Shown here: positions 36,748-45,113 of the stretch, piece by piece
Numbering within the stretch: position 1 is the stretch's first letter
Layout of the letters: each line of letters starts with the position of its first letter
DNA from: Zhihengliuella flava
Lineage (GTDB): Bacteria > Actinomycetota > Actinomycetes > Actinomycetales > Micrococcaceae
Length of the DNA: 64,000 nt
NCBI RefSeq assembly: GCF_015751895.1
Contig: NZ_JADOTZ010000001.1
Coordinates: 372,001-436,000, forward strand
Direction of reading: 5' to 3'
Position numbers and translations under genes: made by a program
Notes under the pieces: generated by a model
Database searches by the model: none
What the model was told of the DNA's origin: nothing
What the model saw: only the letters and a program-made list of their open reading frames with translations

Positions 36748-37605
36748 GTGACTTCTGAGCAGCCCGTGCCCCACCCAGAGACGTTCATGAATCGTGCCGC
36801 CGCCATGCTCGCCGCGGGCGCGTACGCCTCCTCCGGAACCATCGACTCGACAGCGGCCTATCCGCTCTTTGTCATGGACGGGTTACTGGAAGCGCTGGAG
36901 TGGGCTAACGACGGCGTGGCGAGTGACGAGGCGGCGTGCCTCTGGCTTGCCACGTTGCGGTGGTACCGCGCCAGCACCGGCCAGTTCCCCACGGGCGCCC
37001 CCGAGCCGCTGGGCCGATGGATTGATCACCGAATCGGCACGCTTGACGTCCGGCCCGGAGACGAAGCCCTGGTGCGGATGCTGGACACGGTCGATATGCC
37101 GACCCGGCAGCACCCGCACCGCACCGGGACGCGTTCTGACCTGGCGCTCGTGGGGGCACTCGTGCCGGGGATGTTGCCTCATGTCAGCGATGGAACGCGC
37201 CGCCAACTCGCCGTTGATGCGGCCGCTCTCACGGGAACGGCTGCGGACTTCGACGCCGCTGCACAGTTGGGACCAGCTCTCTTCGAGCTGCTCACTGCCG
37301 ACGATCCCACCGCCGTGCTGCAATCGCTCGCAGGAACGGCAGTCGAGACCAGCACCGCCGCTTCCTCAAGCGAGGAAGCCGGTGACGACGCCACCCGTCG
37401 GGTGTCCGCCGCGGCGGCGGCCGCCGCCGAAGCGAGTCATCTAGACCCGACTCAACTGCCGGAGGGAGCGGAGCATTTGACGGCCGCGCTGATCGGCGCC
37501 GCGCGCGGCACCCAAGCACTCGGCGCGTTGTGGGGCGGTTCGCCGATCACCGAGGTCGTCGACGAGGCCGCCGGGCGGTGGCGGCGCCTGGTGCTGCCAC
37601 GCTAG
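36748..37605 (+). CDS. ADP-ribosylglycohydrolase-like protein lacking the N-terminal active-site region
   Basis: 285 aa. The segment MDGLLEALEWANDGVASDEAACLWLATLRWY (quoted in pieces elsewhere) and the ensuing helical protein match the ADP-ribosylglycohydrolase (DraG) family as it occurs in actinobacteria, with an Ala/Glu-rich region at about 205-235. Full-length relatives start about 80 residues earlier with a GCLLGGALGDALG-type segment and SDDTQM metal ligands just before this point; here the match starts at GTIDSTAAYPLFVMDGL, where DDTQ is not present. The GTG start is 66 nt from divergent sbcD, so nothing is missing through misassembly of the start in this window. It may be a pseudoenzyme or decayed gene. 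Family call is from memory of the pattern. Confidence 0.6.
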   Translation: MTSEQPVPHPETFMNRAAAMLAAGAYASSGTIDSTAAYPLFVMDGLLEALEWANDGVASDEAACLWLATLRWYRASTGQFPTGAPEPLGRWIDHRIGTLDVRPGDEALVRMLDTVDMPTRQHPHRTGTRSDLALVGALVPGMLPHVSDGTRRQLAVDAAALTGTAADFDAAAQLGPALFELLTADDPTAVLQSLAGTAVETSTAASSSEEAGDDATRRVSAAAAAAAEASHLDPTQLPEGAEHLTAALIGAARGTQALGALWGGSPITEVVDEAAGRWRRLVLPR

Positions 37606-37657
37606 CTCGAGGCCGGCCGTAGCCTTCGAACCCTCGGGACGTGTGGGGAGTCCGGCG

Positions 37658-38662
37658 TTAGACCGACGCGGGCCAGGTCCCGCCGACCATCTGTAAGAAC
37701 TCCGCTTCAGAGACGATTTCGATACCCTGACCGGATTCCCGCTTCTTGAGGACTTCCCGCGCCTTCGACGTCAGACGCCCGCTGCGCAAATCCGAGGCCA
37801 CGAACCCATCGCCGACCACGAGCACCGTGGTCCGGCGCGTCACCCGGCTCGCGGTCTGCGCGCCGACGGCCGCGGCCCGATTCTTAGCCTCCTGACGGCT
37901 CATCCCCAGGTTGCCCGTGAAGACGACGCACTGGCCCGCCAGTGGATGCGCAGGATCGGCGTCGGGGTTGGGGTCCGGATTGCTGCCCTCTTGAGGCCAC
38001 ACTTCCCAGCGGTCAGGGCGGGGAATGGTTCCCGCGGACGCGCGCCAATTCTGCGCGTCGCGGGTAGCGCGCGAGAGGGGATCACCCACTGTGTAGGCCG
38101 GGGAACGGCTAAACCCGCTGCCCAGTGTGGCTTCCAGCTCTTCCACGCGCTGGACACCATGGATCTTCCCGATGTCGATCATGATGTTGGCGCAGGCGCG
38201 AGCATCCTCAAGGGCGTCGTGGTGGTGTTCGAGCGGCGCCCCGGCGGCCTCGGCGACGAACGGGAGCGAATAGGACGGCAGATCATAGCTCTTGCGGGAC
38301 AAGATGACGGTGCACGCGTGCCGCAAGGCCGGGCCCGGCAGTTCCGACACCTCGAGAGCCGAACGAATCACTCCGAGGTCGAAGGCGGCATTGTGCGCGA
38401 CGACGAGATCGTCGCCCATGGCTTGAGCGATCTCCGAGAAGACCTCGCCAAAGCGCGGAGCTTGTCCCACCATCTCCGGGGTGATGCCGTGAATCTGCAC
38501 GTTTCTCGGGTCGAAGTGGTCGAACCCCTCGGGCGGGCGCATGACCCACAGTTTCTCGTCGACAATGCGTCCGTCGCGCACAGTCACGAGGCCGAGGCTA
38601 CACGGAGAACCGCGGAATCCGTTGGCCGTCTCAAAATCGATCGCGGTGAAGTTATACGTCAT
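37658..38662 (-). CDS. DEDDh exonuclease with C-terminal BRCT domain
   Basis: Resembles the epsilon (proofreading) subunit of DNA polymerase III fused to a BRCT domain, a combination common in actinobacteria. 334 aa. Catalytic residues: Asp9 and Glu11 (IDFETANG), Asp in VAHNAAFDLGVI, and the HHDALEDARA segment with His and Asp. The BRCT domain covers about 238-330 (HPLAGQCVVFTGNLGMSRQ, VTRRTTVLVVGDG, SKAREVLKKRESG). Probably acts in DNA repair. No strong ribosome binding site is visible at ATG 38662; a hairpin sits between it and rdgB upstream. Confidence 0.88.
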   Translation of the reverse strand: MTYNFTAIDFETANGFRGSPCSLGLVTVRDGRIVDEKLWVMRPPEGFDHFDPRNVQIHGITPEMVGQAPRFGEVFSEIAQAMGDDLVVAHNAAFDLGVIRSALEVSELPGPALRHACTVILSRKSYDLPSYSLPFVAEAAGAPLEHHHDALEDARACANIMIDIGKIHGVQRVEELEATLGSGFSRSPAYTVGDPLSRATRDAQNWRASAGTIPRPDRWEVWPQEGSNPDPNPDADPAHPLAGQCVVFTGNLGMSRQEAKNRAAAVGAQTASRVTRRTTVLVVGDGFVASDLRSGRLTSKAREVLKKRESGQGIEIVSEAEFLQMVGGTWPASV

Positions 38663-38677
38663 CTGGTGTGTTCGTCT

Positions 38678-38694
38678 GGCGGCCGCAGGCCGCC
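38678..38694 (-). terminator. Hairpin between rdgB and the exonuclease gene
   Basis: GGCGGCC-GCA-GGCCGCC, perfect 7-bp stem with 3-nt loop, 26 nt after the rdgB stop; no U-run. Confidence 0.5.
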
Positions 38695-38720
38695 CTCCCT
38701 CGATGTCGGGTACTAGGGGC

Positions 38721-39341
38721 TTAGCTCAAGGCCGCGACAACGGCCGGTAACAGCGCGGCAAACGCGCGACCCCTATGGCTGATGGCATTCTTTTCCTCGG
38801 GGCTCAACTCCGCGCAGCTCCGGCTCTCACCGATGGGCTGGAGGATCGGGTCATACCCGAAACCGCCGTCGCCTCGTGGCTCCCGCAGCAGTGTTCCCTC
38901 GAGCCGACCCGACTCCACCGCGATCTCTCCCTCGGGGCCCGCGAGGGAGGCCGCGCAGACGAACGCTGCCTGACGAAACTCGTCCGGCACATCACTCAGT
39001 TGCGCCAACAGCAACTCCGTGTTGGCACGGTCGTCGCCGTGGCGCCCCGACCAACGGGCCGAGAAAATACCCGGCGCTCCCCCGAGCACCTCCACGGCCA
39101 ACCCAGAGTCATCTGCAATCGCCAACAGGCCCGTGGCACGAGCCACCGCGTTGGCCTTCAGCAACGAATTCTCCGCGAAGGTCACCCCTGATTCGACGAC
39201 ATCCGGTGCGCCGACGGCTGCCGCATCCACGACCTGAGTATCGACATCGAGCCCGGGGACGTGGCCCCGCAGCATCTGCCGAAGCTCTCTGACCTTGCCC
39301 TGGTTGTGGGTGGCTAGCACCAACCGTGGTTCCGCGTTCAC
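38721..39341 (-). CDS. rdgB: dITP/XTP pyrophosphatase
   Basis: House-cleaning enzyme (Ham1 family) that hydrolyses dITP and XTP to prevent their incorporation. 206 aa. Motifs [69 protein letters not shown] and [17 protein letters not shown] cover the whole protein. The GTG start at 39341 overlaps the rph stop (GTGA), as in the conserved rph-rdgB pair of actinobacteria. Confidence 0.95.
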   Translation of the reverse strand: MNAEPRLVLATHNQGKVRELRQMLRGHVPGLDVDTQVVDAAAVGAPDVVESGVTFAENSLLKANAVARATGLLAIADDSGLAVEVLGGAPGIFSARWSGRHGDDRANTELLLAQLSDVPDEFRQAAFVCAASLAGPEGEIAVESGRLEGTLLREPRGDGGFGYDPILQPIGESRSCAELSPEEKNAISHRGRAFAALLPAVVAALS

Positions 39342-40126
39342 GCGTCCGCCTCCAGCACGTCCCGCTGAATGCGCGCCAGTTCACTGGTACCCAACAACGC
39401 CAGGTCCAGCAGAGCGTCGAGCTCCGCTCGCTTGAACGGCGCCCCCTCGGCGGTTCCCTGGACCTCCACGAAATCTCCGCTGCCGGTGACCACGACGTTC
39501 ATGTCCGTTTCCGCGCGCACGTCTTCCACGTATGGCAGATCCAGCATGGGCACTCCGTCGATGATGCCGACCGAGACGGCGGAGACCGTATCGGTGAGGA
39601 CCTGGGCCTTGCGCTTGAGGAGTCCGTTTTCGCGGGCCCAGCGAAGAGACTCGGCCAGCGCCACGAAGGCCCCGGTGATCGCCGCGGTGCGGGTCCCTCC
39701 GTCGGCCTGCAGGACGTCGCAGTCCAAGACGATGGTGTTCTCACCGAGCGCGCGGGTGTCAATGACCGAACGCAACGAGCGGCCGATGAGCCGCGAAATC
39801 TCATGGGTGCGGCCGCCAATCTTGCCCTTGACGGACTCGCGCGAGCTGCGGGTATTGGTGGCGCGCGGGAGCATCGCGTACTCCGCCGTCACCCAGCCCT
39901 TGCCCTCGCCCTTGAGCCACCGCGGCACCCCTTCGGTAAACGACGCCGTGCAGAGCACCCGCGTCTGCCCGAATTCAATCAGCGCTGAGCCTTCAGCCTG
40001 CGCGGACCAGCCACGCGTGATCGTGATGGGACGCAGTGCGTCGGTGGCGCGTCCATCCTCCCGCGTGACGTCGGTCGCGGCGGCGTTGGACACAGTGGCG
40101 CTGGGGTTCTGTGCGGAGGAAGTCAT
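39338..40126 (-). CDS. rph: Ribonuclease PH
   Basis: Phosphorolytic 3' exoribonuclease that trims tRNA precursors. 262 aa, with an N-terminal extension of about 20 residues over the classical form. RP(I)[34 protein letters not shown]-like segment with [21 protein letters not shown] and [20 protein letters not shown] are diagnostic. ATG 40126 lies 6 nt after TAGACT, without a ribosome binding site. Confidence 0.95.
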   Translation of the reverse strand: MTSSAQNPSATVSNAAATDVTREDGRATDALRPITITRGWSAQAEGSALIEFGQTRVLCTASFTEGVPRWLKGEGKGWVTAEYAMLPRATNTRSSRESVKGKIGGRTHEISRLIGRSLRSVIDTRALGENTIVLDCDVLQADGGTRTAAITGAFVALAESLRWARENGLLKRKAQVLTDTVSAVSVGIIDGVPMLDLPYVEDVRAETDMNVVVTGSGDFVEVQGTAEGAPFKRAELDALLDLALLGTSELARIQRDVLEADA

Positions 40127-40132
40127 ACCACC

Positions 40133-40138
40133 AGTCTA
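40133..40138 (-). promoter_or_regulatory. Candidate -10 of rph-rdgB
   Basis: TAGACT on the minus strand 6 nt before the rph ATG; leaderless transcript likely, and a separate unit from murI-MBL upstream. Confidence 0.5.
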
Positions 40139-40193
40139 GGCGCCCTGGCTCGCACGTGGGGTCCGTGACGAGTGTGGCCCACCGGGGAGATGC

Positions 40194-41099
40194 TCAGCGC
40201 AGAGGACGGCCCGGCCACGTGCGCCGCTCCGTGTCCGGACGAATGACCGAGACGGGGGCCGTGGGCATGTCCCTGGGATCGCCGAGGAGGCGCCCGGACC
40301 AGACGCCATACGTCACGCCGGAAACGGCGATGGCAATCCCGCCGTCGTACACTTCCTTGGCCTCATCCACGACGGTATTGATGTCCGTCCAGACGGGAAT
40401 GTGCGTCAAGAGCAGGCGCTGAACGCCCGCCTCGGTGGCCGCCTGACCCGCGCGTTTTCCGGTCAGGTGCACGCCGTCAATGTGATCGTCGCGCCCCTCC
40501 TGAAACGCGGCCTCACACAAGAACATGTCCGCCCCGCGGGCGGCGTCGACCAGTCCGGCACACGAATCCGTGTCGCCGGAGTACGTCAGCACGCTGGTCA
40601 TGGTGCCGCCTTCCACTGGCTCGGTCGCCTCGACCCGCAGGGCATAGGCCTCTTCGATGGGGTGACGCACCGGGAAAGGCGTGATCGTGAAAGGGCCGAC
40701 CTCCACAGGCTGGAGGGCACGCCACGTGTTGAAGACGAAGTCCTGATCCATCCCCTCAGGATCATCAGGTGCCAAGCCGTACGCGGTTTCGATCCGGTCT
40801 TTGGTGGCCTGGGGCCCCCAGACCTGCATCCGTTCCCGATCCCAGCCGTTCGGATCCCACCGGATACTCACGTGCATCCCGCACAGGTCCATGAAGTGGT
40901 CGGGGTGCAAGTGGGAGATAAACACACCGTCGAGGTCGCGCAGGTCCGTGTAACGCTGCAGTACTCCAATAGCGCCGGAGCCGAGGTCGAGGAGGATCTG
41001 CCATTCGCGTTCGCCGTCCCACGCGCTGACGAGGTACGACGACGCGGGCGAGCCGGGACCGGGGAGGGAACCGGTGCAGCCGATGATCGTAAGTTTCAT
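40194..41099 (-). CDS. MBL-fold metallohydrolase, candidate cyclic-nucleotide phosphodiesterase
   Basis: 301 aa with the dinuclear metal motif [11 protein letters not shown], later metal residues in [20 protein letters not shown] and LLLTHIPVW. The N-terminus [20 protein letters not shown] is characteristic. In mycobacteria the gene in the same murI-X-rph-rdgB context (Rv1339) was reported to lower cAMP, so that activity is the best guess here. Its ATG overlaps the murI stop by 4 nt (ATGA), so it is coupled to murI. The annotation as RNase Z-like would be the alternative. Confidence 0.85.
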   Translation of the reverse strand: MKLTIIGCTGSLPGPGSPASSYLVSAWDGEREWQILLDLGSGAIGVLQRYTDLRDLDGVFISHLHPDHFMDLCGMHVSIRWDPNGWDRERMQVWGPQATKDRIETAYGLAPDDPEGMDQDFVFNTWRALQPVEVGPFTITPFPVRHPIEEAYALRVEATEPVEGGTMTSVLTYSGDTDSCAGLVDAARGADMFLCEAAFQEGRDDHIDGVHLTGKRAGQAATEAGVQRLLLTHIPVWTDINTVVDEAKEVYDGGIAIAVSGVTYGVWSGRLLGDPRDMPTAPVSVIRPDTERRTWPGRPLR

Positions 41100-42028
41100 G
41101 CTCTTCTTCCTGCCGCTGCCCGAGCCATCATGTCATCCGTCACTTGCGAGATAGCTCCCGTCGGATATCGCGCGGCCACGTGATCGACGTGCTCGACGCC
41201 CAGCACTTCTGGACCCAGGAAGCGACGTGCCAACGCTTCAAACGTACCTGCGTCACCCGTGGCGATGAAATGATGCGACGGCGCTGTGTCCTCGTGGCGG
41301 GACAGCCCGAATCGCATCAACGCCGAGTAAACGTCCTTGGCCGTTTCCTCCGCACTCGAGACCAGCGTGACCTCATCGCCCATGACGAACGACAAGACGC
41401 CGGTCAGCAGGGGATAGTGCGTGCACCCGAGCACCAGCGTGTCCACGCCCGCGGCCTTGAGCGGCGCGAGGTATTCCTCGGCCGTCGCCAAAAGCTCATC
41501 GCCGGTGGTCACGCCGCGCTCGACGAACTCAACGAAGCGCGGGCACGCGGCCGAGGTCAGGCGCAGATGCGGGGCCGCCGCAAACGCGTCGTCGTAGGCG
41601 CGGGACGCCACGGTGGCCGACGTCCCAATGACCCCGATCCGCCCATTGCGGGTGGCCGCCACGGCACGGCGAACCGCGGGCTGAATGACTTCGACGACGG
41701 GGATTCCGTAGCGCGCCGTGTACCGTTCACGCGCATCGCGAAGCACGGCGGCCGAGGCTGAATTGCAGGCAATGACCAGCAGCTTGACTCCGGAGTCAAC
41801 GAGCTCGTCCATAATGCCGAGGGCATTGGCCCGCACTTCAGCGATCGGCAGTGGCCCGTAGGGGCTCCGTGCGGTATCACCCACGTACAGCGTGGACTCC
41901 GCGGGAAGCTGATCGATAACCGCCCGGGAAACAGTGAGGCCGCCGACGCCCGAATCGAAAATGCCGATCGGCGCAGACGGGTTCAGGGGCCGTGCCGCAG
42001 ACTCAGCGGCGAGGTGTTCGACTGCCAT
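41096..42028 (-). CDS. murI: Glutamate racemase
   Basis: Makes D-glutamate for peptidoglycan. 310 aa. The two catalytic cysteines are Cys88 (VIACNSASA) and Cys202 ([11 protein letters not shown]); [17 protein letters not shown] and [11 protein letters not shown] are also diagnostic. Start ATG 42028 follows TATTCT by 9 nt and has no ribosome binding site. It is followed by the overlapping MBL gene. Confidence 0.95.
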   Translation of the reverse strand: MAVEHLAAESAARPLNPSAPIGIFDSGVGGLTVSRAVIDQLPAESTLYVGDTARSPYGPLPIAEVRANALGIMDELVDSGVKLLVIACNSASAAVLRDARERYTARYGIPVVEVIQPAVRRAVAATRNGRIGVIGTSATVASRAYDDAFAAAPHLRLTSAACPRFVEFVERGVTTGDELLATAEEYLAPLKAAGVDTLVLGCTHYPLLTGVLSFVMGDEVTLVSSAEETAKDVYSALMRFGLSRHEDTAPSHHFIATGDAGTFEALARRFLGPEVLGVEHVDHVAARYPTGAISQVTDDMMARAAAGRRA

Positions 42029-42037
42029 GATGCATCG

Positions 42038-42043
42038 AGAATA
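42038..42043 (-). promoter_or_regulatory. Candidate -10 of murI
   Basis: TATTCT on the minus strand, 9 nt before the murI ATG. Confidence 0.4.
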
Positions 42044-42071
42044 GCTGACCTGCGCGGGCTCTCCGCGCGAG

Positions 42072-42701
42072 TTACCGCTGCCTCAGCGTGTCCAACAGCG
42101 CCTGCATGAGCGACTCCTGCACCCAACTGACGAAGTTGTACACCAGAGACAGATAGTCCTCCACTGTGTCGGCCTCAGCCCACTCCTGCAGCTCGTGAAT
42201 CCGGAGGGCGTCCGCCTCGCTCTCAATATGGAGGCGTTCCGCCAACACCAAGCGGACGTCGTTGAGTGCCGCGGCGAGCCGCTGGGCGTCCGCCTCGCCC
42301 ATCTCCAGCTGGGCGCCTTCGAGCAGCAGCTGAGCACCTCGCAACGCATCGAGTTTGCGCTGGCGCACACCGTCCTCGCTGATCCCACGGTAGGCGGCAG
42401 CTGCGGCGTCGTCGCCCCGCACGGCGTCGGGCAGGAGCCTGAGCAGGGCCGGGTCTTGCGGCGGATGCTTGGGTTCAGGCTCCCGCGCGGGCTGGTCCAG
42501 CACAAAGTCCTCGGGAGAAAGCCCGGTGAGGTCCCACAACGGATCGCGTTCGGCGTCCGGCGATTCGTGCGTCGAAGCTGCGGCGTCGTCCGGCTCCAGC
42601 ATGAGGATCACATCGTCGAACAGGTTGCGCAGCAGATCACGCTCCGACTTTTCCAGCCGACCAATGATTCCCCGAGGCGAGGAACGAAAAGCACGCGCCA
42701 T
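42072..42701 (-). CDS. DUF2017 protein, clpS neighbour
   Basis: 209 aa, acidic, mostly helical, no membrane segments. The N-terminus [25 protein letters not shown] (begins at 2) and the C-terminal [22 protein letters not shown] followed by [21 protein letters not shown] identify DUF2017, found beside clpS in most actinobacteria. ATG 42701 shares its A with the clpS stop (TGATG), so it is translationally coupled. Function is unknown; the constant pairing suggests a role near ClpS-ClpCP proteolysis. Confidence 0.88.
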   Translation of the reverse strand: MARAFRSSPRGIIGRLEKSERDLLRNLFDDVILMLEPDDAAASTHESPDAERDPLWDLTGLSPEDFVLDQPAREPEPKHPPQDPALLRLLPDAVRGDDAAAAAYRGISEDGVRQRKLDALRGAQLLLEGAQLEMGEADAQRLAAALNDVRLVLAERLHIESEADALRIHELQEWAEADTVEDYLSLVYNFVSWVQESLMQALLDTLRQR

Positions 42702-43006
42702 CAGGCCTGATCCGCCCGCTTGAAGGTGGCCTGCAGCCCGTACCCATGCATCGCGGCGACGTCGGCCTCGATTTTTTCCAGGGCACCGGTGGCCACGATG
42801 GCCCGGCCCTGCTGGTGGACTTGCATCATCAGCTGATCGGCTCGGGCGCGGGAATAACCGAAATAGCTTTGGAAGACGTAACTCACATAGCTCATGAGAT
42901 TGACCGGATCGTCCCACACGATCAGCACGTAGGGGACGTTAAGTTCCGCGTCGAGGGCGGCCGCGGGGTCGGTGCGTTCGATAGTGTCGGGACTCGGCAT
43001 GGGCAT
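42701..43006 (-). CDS. clpS: ATP-dependent Clp protease adaptor
   Basis: N-recognin that delivers N-degron substrates to ClpCP. 101 aa. VPYVLIVWDDPVNLMSYVSYVF (21-42; quoted in part: WDDPVN), the N-degron pocket helix, and VHQQGRAIVATG are diagnostic. Two starts compete: ATG 43006, 6 nt after TAGACT (leaderless), and ATG 43000, 7 nt after GGAAG. The mRNA would begin at 43006 if the -10 is right, so I keep that. Divergent from pncB. Confidence 0.93.
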   Translation of the reverse strand: MPMPSPDTIERTDPAAALDAELNVPYVLIVWDDPVNLMSYVSYVFQSYFGYSRARADQLMMQVHQQGRAIVATGALEKIEADVAAMHGYGLQATFKRADQA

Positions 43007-43012
43007 TCTTCC

Positions 43013-43018
43013 AGTCTA
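43013..43018 (-). promoter_or_regulatory. Candidate -10 of clpS
   Basis: TAGACT on the minus strand, 6 nt before ATG 43006. Confidence 0.45.
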
Positions 43019-43099
43019 GTTCGTCCGTGCGGCGAGTACAGTAGAGCGGCGGGCGCCCACGTGCGCCCGGCCCACACGTCACGAGCAGGGAGCCCAAAC

Positions 43100-44407
43100 A
43101 TGTGGCAGCGGCCCACCGCGCTTTTCACCGACCAGTACGAACTGACGATGCTGCAAGCGTCCCTGAAATCCGGAGCCGCGCATCGCCCAGCCGTCTTTGA
43201 AGCCTTCGCGCGCCGGCTGCCCGAAGGGCGTCGTTATGGCGTGGTCGCGGGCACCGGGCGGATCCTTGAGGGGCTCGAACATTTCCGGTTCACCACCGAA
43301 CAACTGGATTACCTCGCCGCCGAGAGGATCGTCGACGACATCACCCTGGACTACCTGCGCGATTTTCGCTTCTCGGGAGACATCTACGGATATGCGGAGG
43401 GGGAGCTGTACTTCCCGCACTCCCCCGTGCTCATCGTCGAGTCAACGTTCGCCGAAGCGTGCGTGCTGGAAACCTTCATTCTCTCCGCCCTGAATCACGA
43501 CTCCGCGATTGCCTCCGCCGCCTCCCGCATGGTGGCGGCCGCACATGGTCGCCCGTGCGTCGAGATGGGATCACGGCGGACCCATGAGGAATCCGCCGTC
43601 GCGGCCGCCCGGGCCGCGATGATCGCCGGCTTCGCGTCGACGTCGAACCTTGAAGCTGGCCACCGCTACGGCCTCACGACGGTGGGCACGGCGGCACACT
43701 CCTTCACGCTGCTCCATGATTCCGAACGCGAGGCTTTCGAGGCGCAGGTTGCCTCGCTCGGCCGCGGGACGACCCTGCTGGTCGACACCTACGACGTGGA
43801 GCAGGGGGTGCGTACGGCCGTGGACGTCGCGGGCCCCGAACTAGGTGCGGTGCGCCTCGATTCCGGAGACCTGGTCGATCAGGCCCGGTGGGTGCGGCGC
43901 TTGCTCGATGACCTCGGCAACCACTCCACCCGCATCATGGTGACCAGCGACTTGGACGAGCACGCCATCGGTTCCCTCCAGTCGGCTCCCGTCGATGCCT
44001 ACGGCGTCGGCACCTCGCTGGTGACGGGCTCCGGGGCCCCGACGGCGTCGATGGTCTACAAGCTCGTCTCCCGCGTGGGAGCCAACGGCGAGTACGAGGA
44101 CGTCGCCAAAGCAGCCACAAATAAGGCCAGCGTGGGCGGCAGGAAACAGGCCGTCCGGGCGCTCAACGAGCGCGGCCGAGCGACGACGGAACTCATCGGC
44201 ATCGGTGAGCGGCCCACCCCGGCCATCGCCGGCCGGGACCTCATGGTCCCGCTGGTTGAGCAGGGCACCCCGGGCGCCGAATACATGGGGGCCGAAGGCG
44301 TCCGCCGCGCGGCCGCGCGACACCGGGAGAGCATCAGCGAGCTGCCAGGCATTGCGCGCAAGATGCAGAAAGGCGAAGCAGTCATTGAGACGGAGTTCGT
44401 GACCTAA
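43100..44407 (+). CDS. pncB: Nicotinate phosphoribosyltransferase
   Basis: Salvages nicotinic acid to nicotinate mononucleotide. 435 aa. FTDQYELTMLQASLKSG at the N-terminus, EMGSRRTHEESAVAAARAA, TSNLEAGHRYGLTTVGTAAHS with the phosphorylated-His region (AHS), LVDTYDVEQGV and VRLDSGDLVDQA are diagnostic. ATG 43100 has GGGAG 7 nt upstream; the open frame extends back over clpS but only as its antisense. With pncA 100 nt downstream it makes a two-step nicotinamide salvage route, complementing the de novo operon at 19-25 kb. Confidence 0.95.
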   Translation: MWQRPTALFTDQYELTMLQASLKSGAAHRPAVFEAFARRLPEGRRYGVVAGTGRILEGLEHFRFTTEQLDYLAAERIVDDITLDYLRDFRFSGDIYGYAEGELYFPHSPVLIVESTFAEACVLETFILSALNHDSAIASAASRMVAAAHGRPCVEMGSRRTHEESAVAAARAAMIAGFASTSNLEAGHRYGLTTVGTAAHSFTLLHDSEREAFEAQVASLGRGTTLLVDTYDVEQGVRTAVDVAGPELGAVRLDSGDLVDQARWVRRLLDDLGNHSTRIMVTSDLDEHAIGSLQSAPVDAYGVGTSLVTGSGAPTASMVYKLVSRVGANGEYEDVAKAATNKASVGGRKQAVRALNERGRATTELIGIGERPTPAIAGRDLMVPLVEQGTPGAEYMGAEGVRRAAARHRESISELPGIARKMQKGEAVIETEFVT

Positions 44408-44450
44408 TCATCGACGGCGCCAGACGCTCGGATTCAGGCGCTGGCGGCGC

Positions 44451-44456
44451 TATGCT
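44451..44456 (+). promoter_or_regulatory. Candidate -10 of pncA
   Basis: TATGCT, 55 nt upstream of the pncA start, allowing a leader of about 48 nt. Confidence 0.3.
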
Positions 44457-44510
44457 GACCGCCAGAGATCACGTCAGGTGCAAACCCTGACCGACCCTAG
44501 GAGTTCACTC

Positions 44511-45113
44511 GTGGCCGACGCCCTCATCATCGTGGATGTGCAATACGATTTTTGCCCCGGCGGAGCCTTGGGCGTCGAGGGCGGCGATGACATCGCCACG
44601 CGCATCGTCCACCACGTCGAGGCCGAGGACTACGACTACGTCGTGGCCACCCAAGATTGGCACATTGAGCCGGGCTCACATTTCAGCGACGATCCGGACT
44701 GGGTGCACTCTTGGCCTGTGCACTGTGTTGCCGGAAGCCACGGCGCCGCGCTGCACGCCCACCTAGATCCTCTAGCCGAAGTCCTCGACGGGGTCTTCCG
44801 CAAGGGCGAATACACGGCGGCCTATTCCGGGTTCGAGGGCCGGCTCGCGCTCGCCGAAGGTGCCCAGCCGGGATCCGGCCCTGATGCCTCCCCGACGCCT
44901 CTCTTGGCCGATTGGCTCCGCGAACGCCACGTCGACGAAGTGCGCGTGGTCGGCATCGCCACGGACTACTGCGTCCGCGCGACCGTGCTCGACGCCGTCC
45001 GCGCGGGTTTTCGTACCGCCGTCGTCCCCGCGCTCACGGCCGCCGTCGTCCCCGACAACGTCCCCGGTGTGCTCAGCGAATGGCGCGAGGCGGGCGTGGA
45101 GATTCACGGCTAG
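44511..45113 (+). CDS. pncA: Nicotinamidase
   Basis: Deaminates nicotinamide to nicotinic acid for PncB. 200 aa. Catalytic triad Asp9 (IIVDVQYDF), Lys98 (FRKGEYTAAYSG) and Cys154 (ATDYCVRAT) is complete; the metal-site Asp and His lie in TQDWHIEPGSHF. GTG 44511 is the start, with AGGAG 7 nt upstream. Its TAG abuts the TAG of the convergent helicase with no base between. Confidence 0.95.
   Translation: MADALIIVDVQYDFCPGGALGVEGGDDIATRIVHHVEAEDYDYVVATQDWHIEPGSHFSDDPDWVHSWPVHCVAGSHGAALHAHLDPLAEVLDGVFRKGEYTAAYSGFEGRLALAEGAQPGSGPDASPTPLLADWLRERHVDEVRVVGIATDYCVRATVLDAVRAGFRTAVVPALTAAVVPDNVPGVLSEWREAGVEIHG

Noticed and set aside
42746-43099. Extension of pncB upstream over clpS
   Set aside because: Antisense to clpS; ATG 43100 has a good ribosome binding site and starts at the conserved N-terminus.
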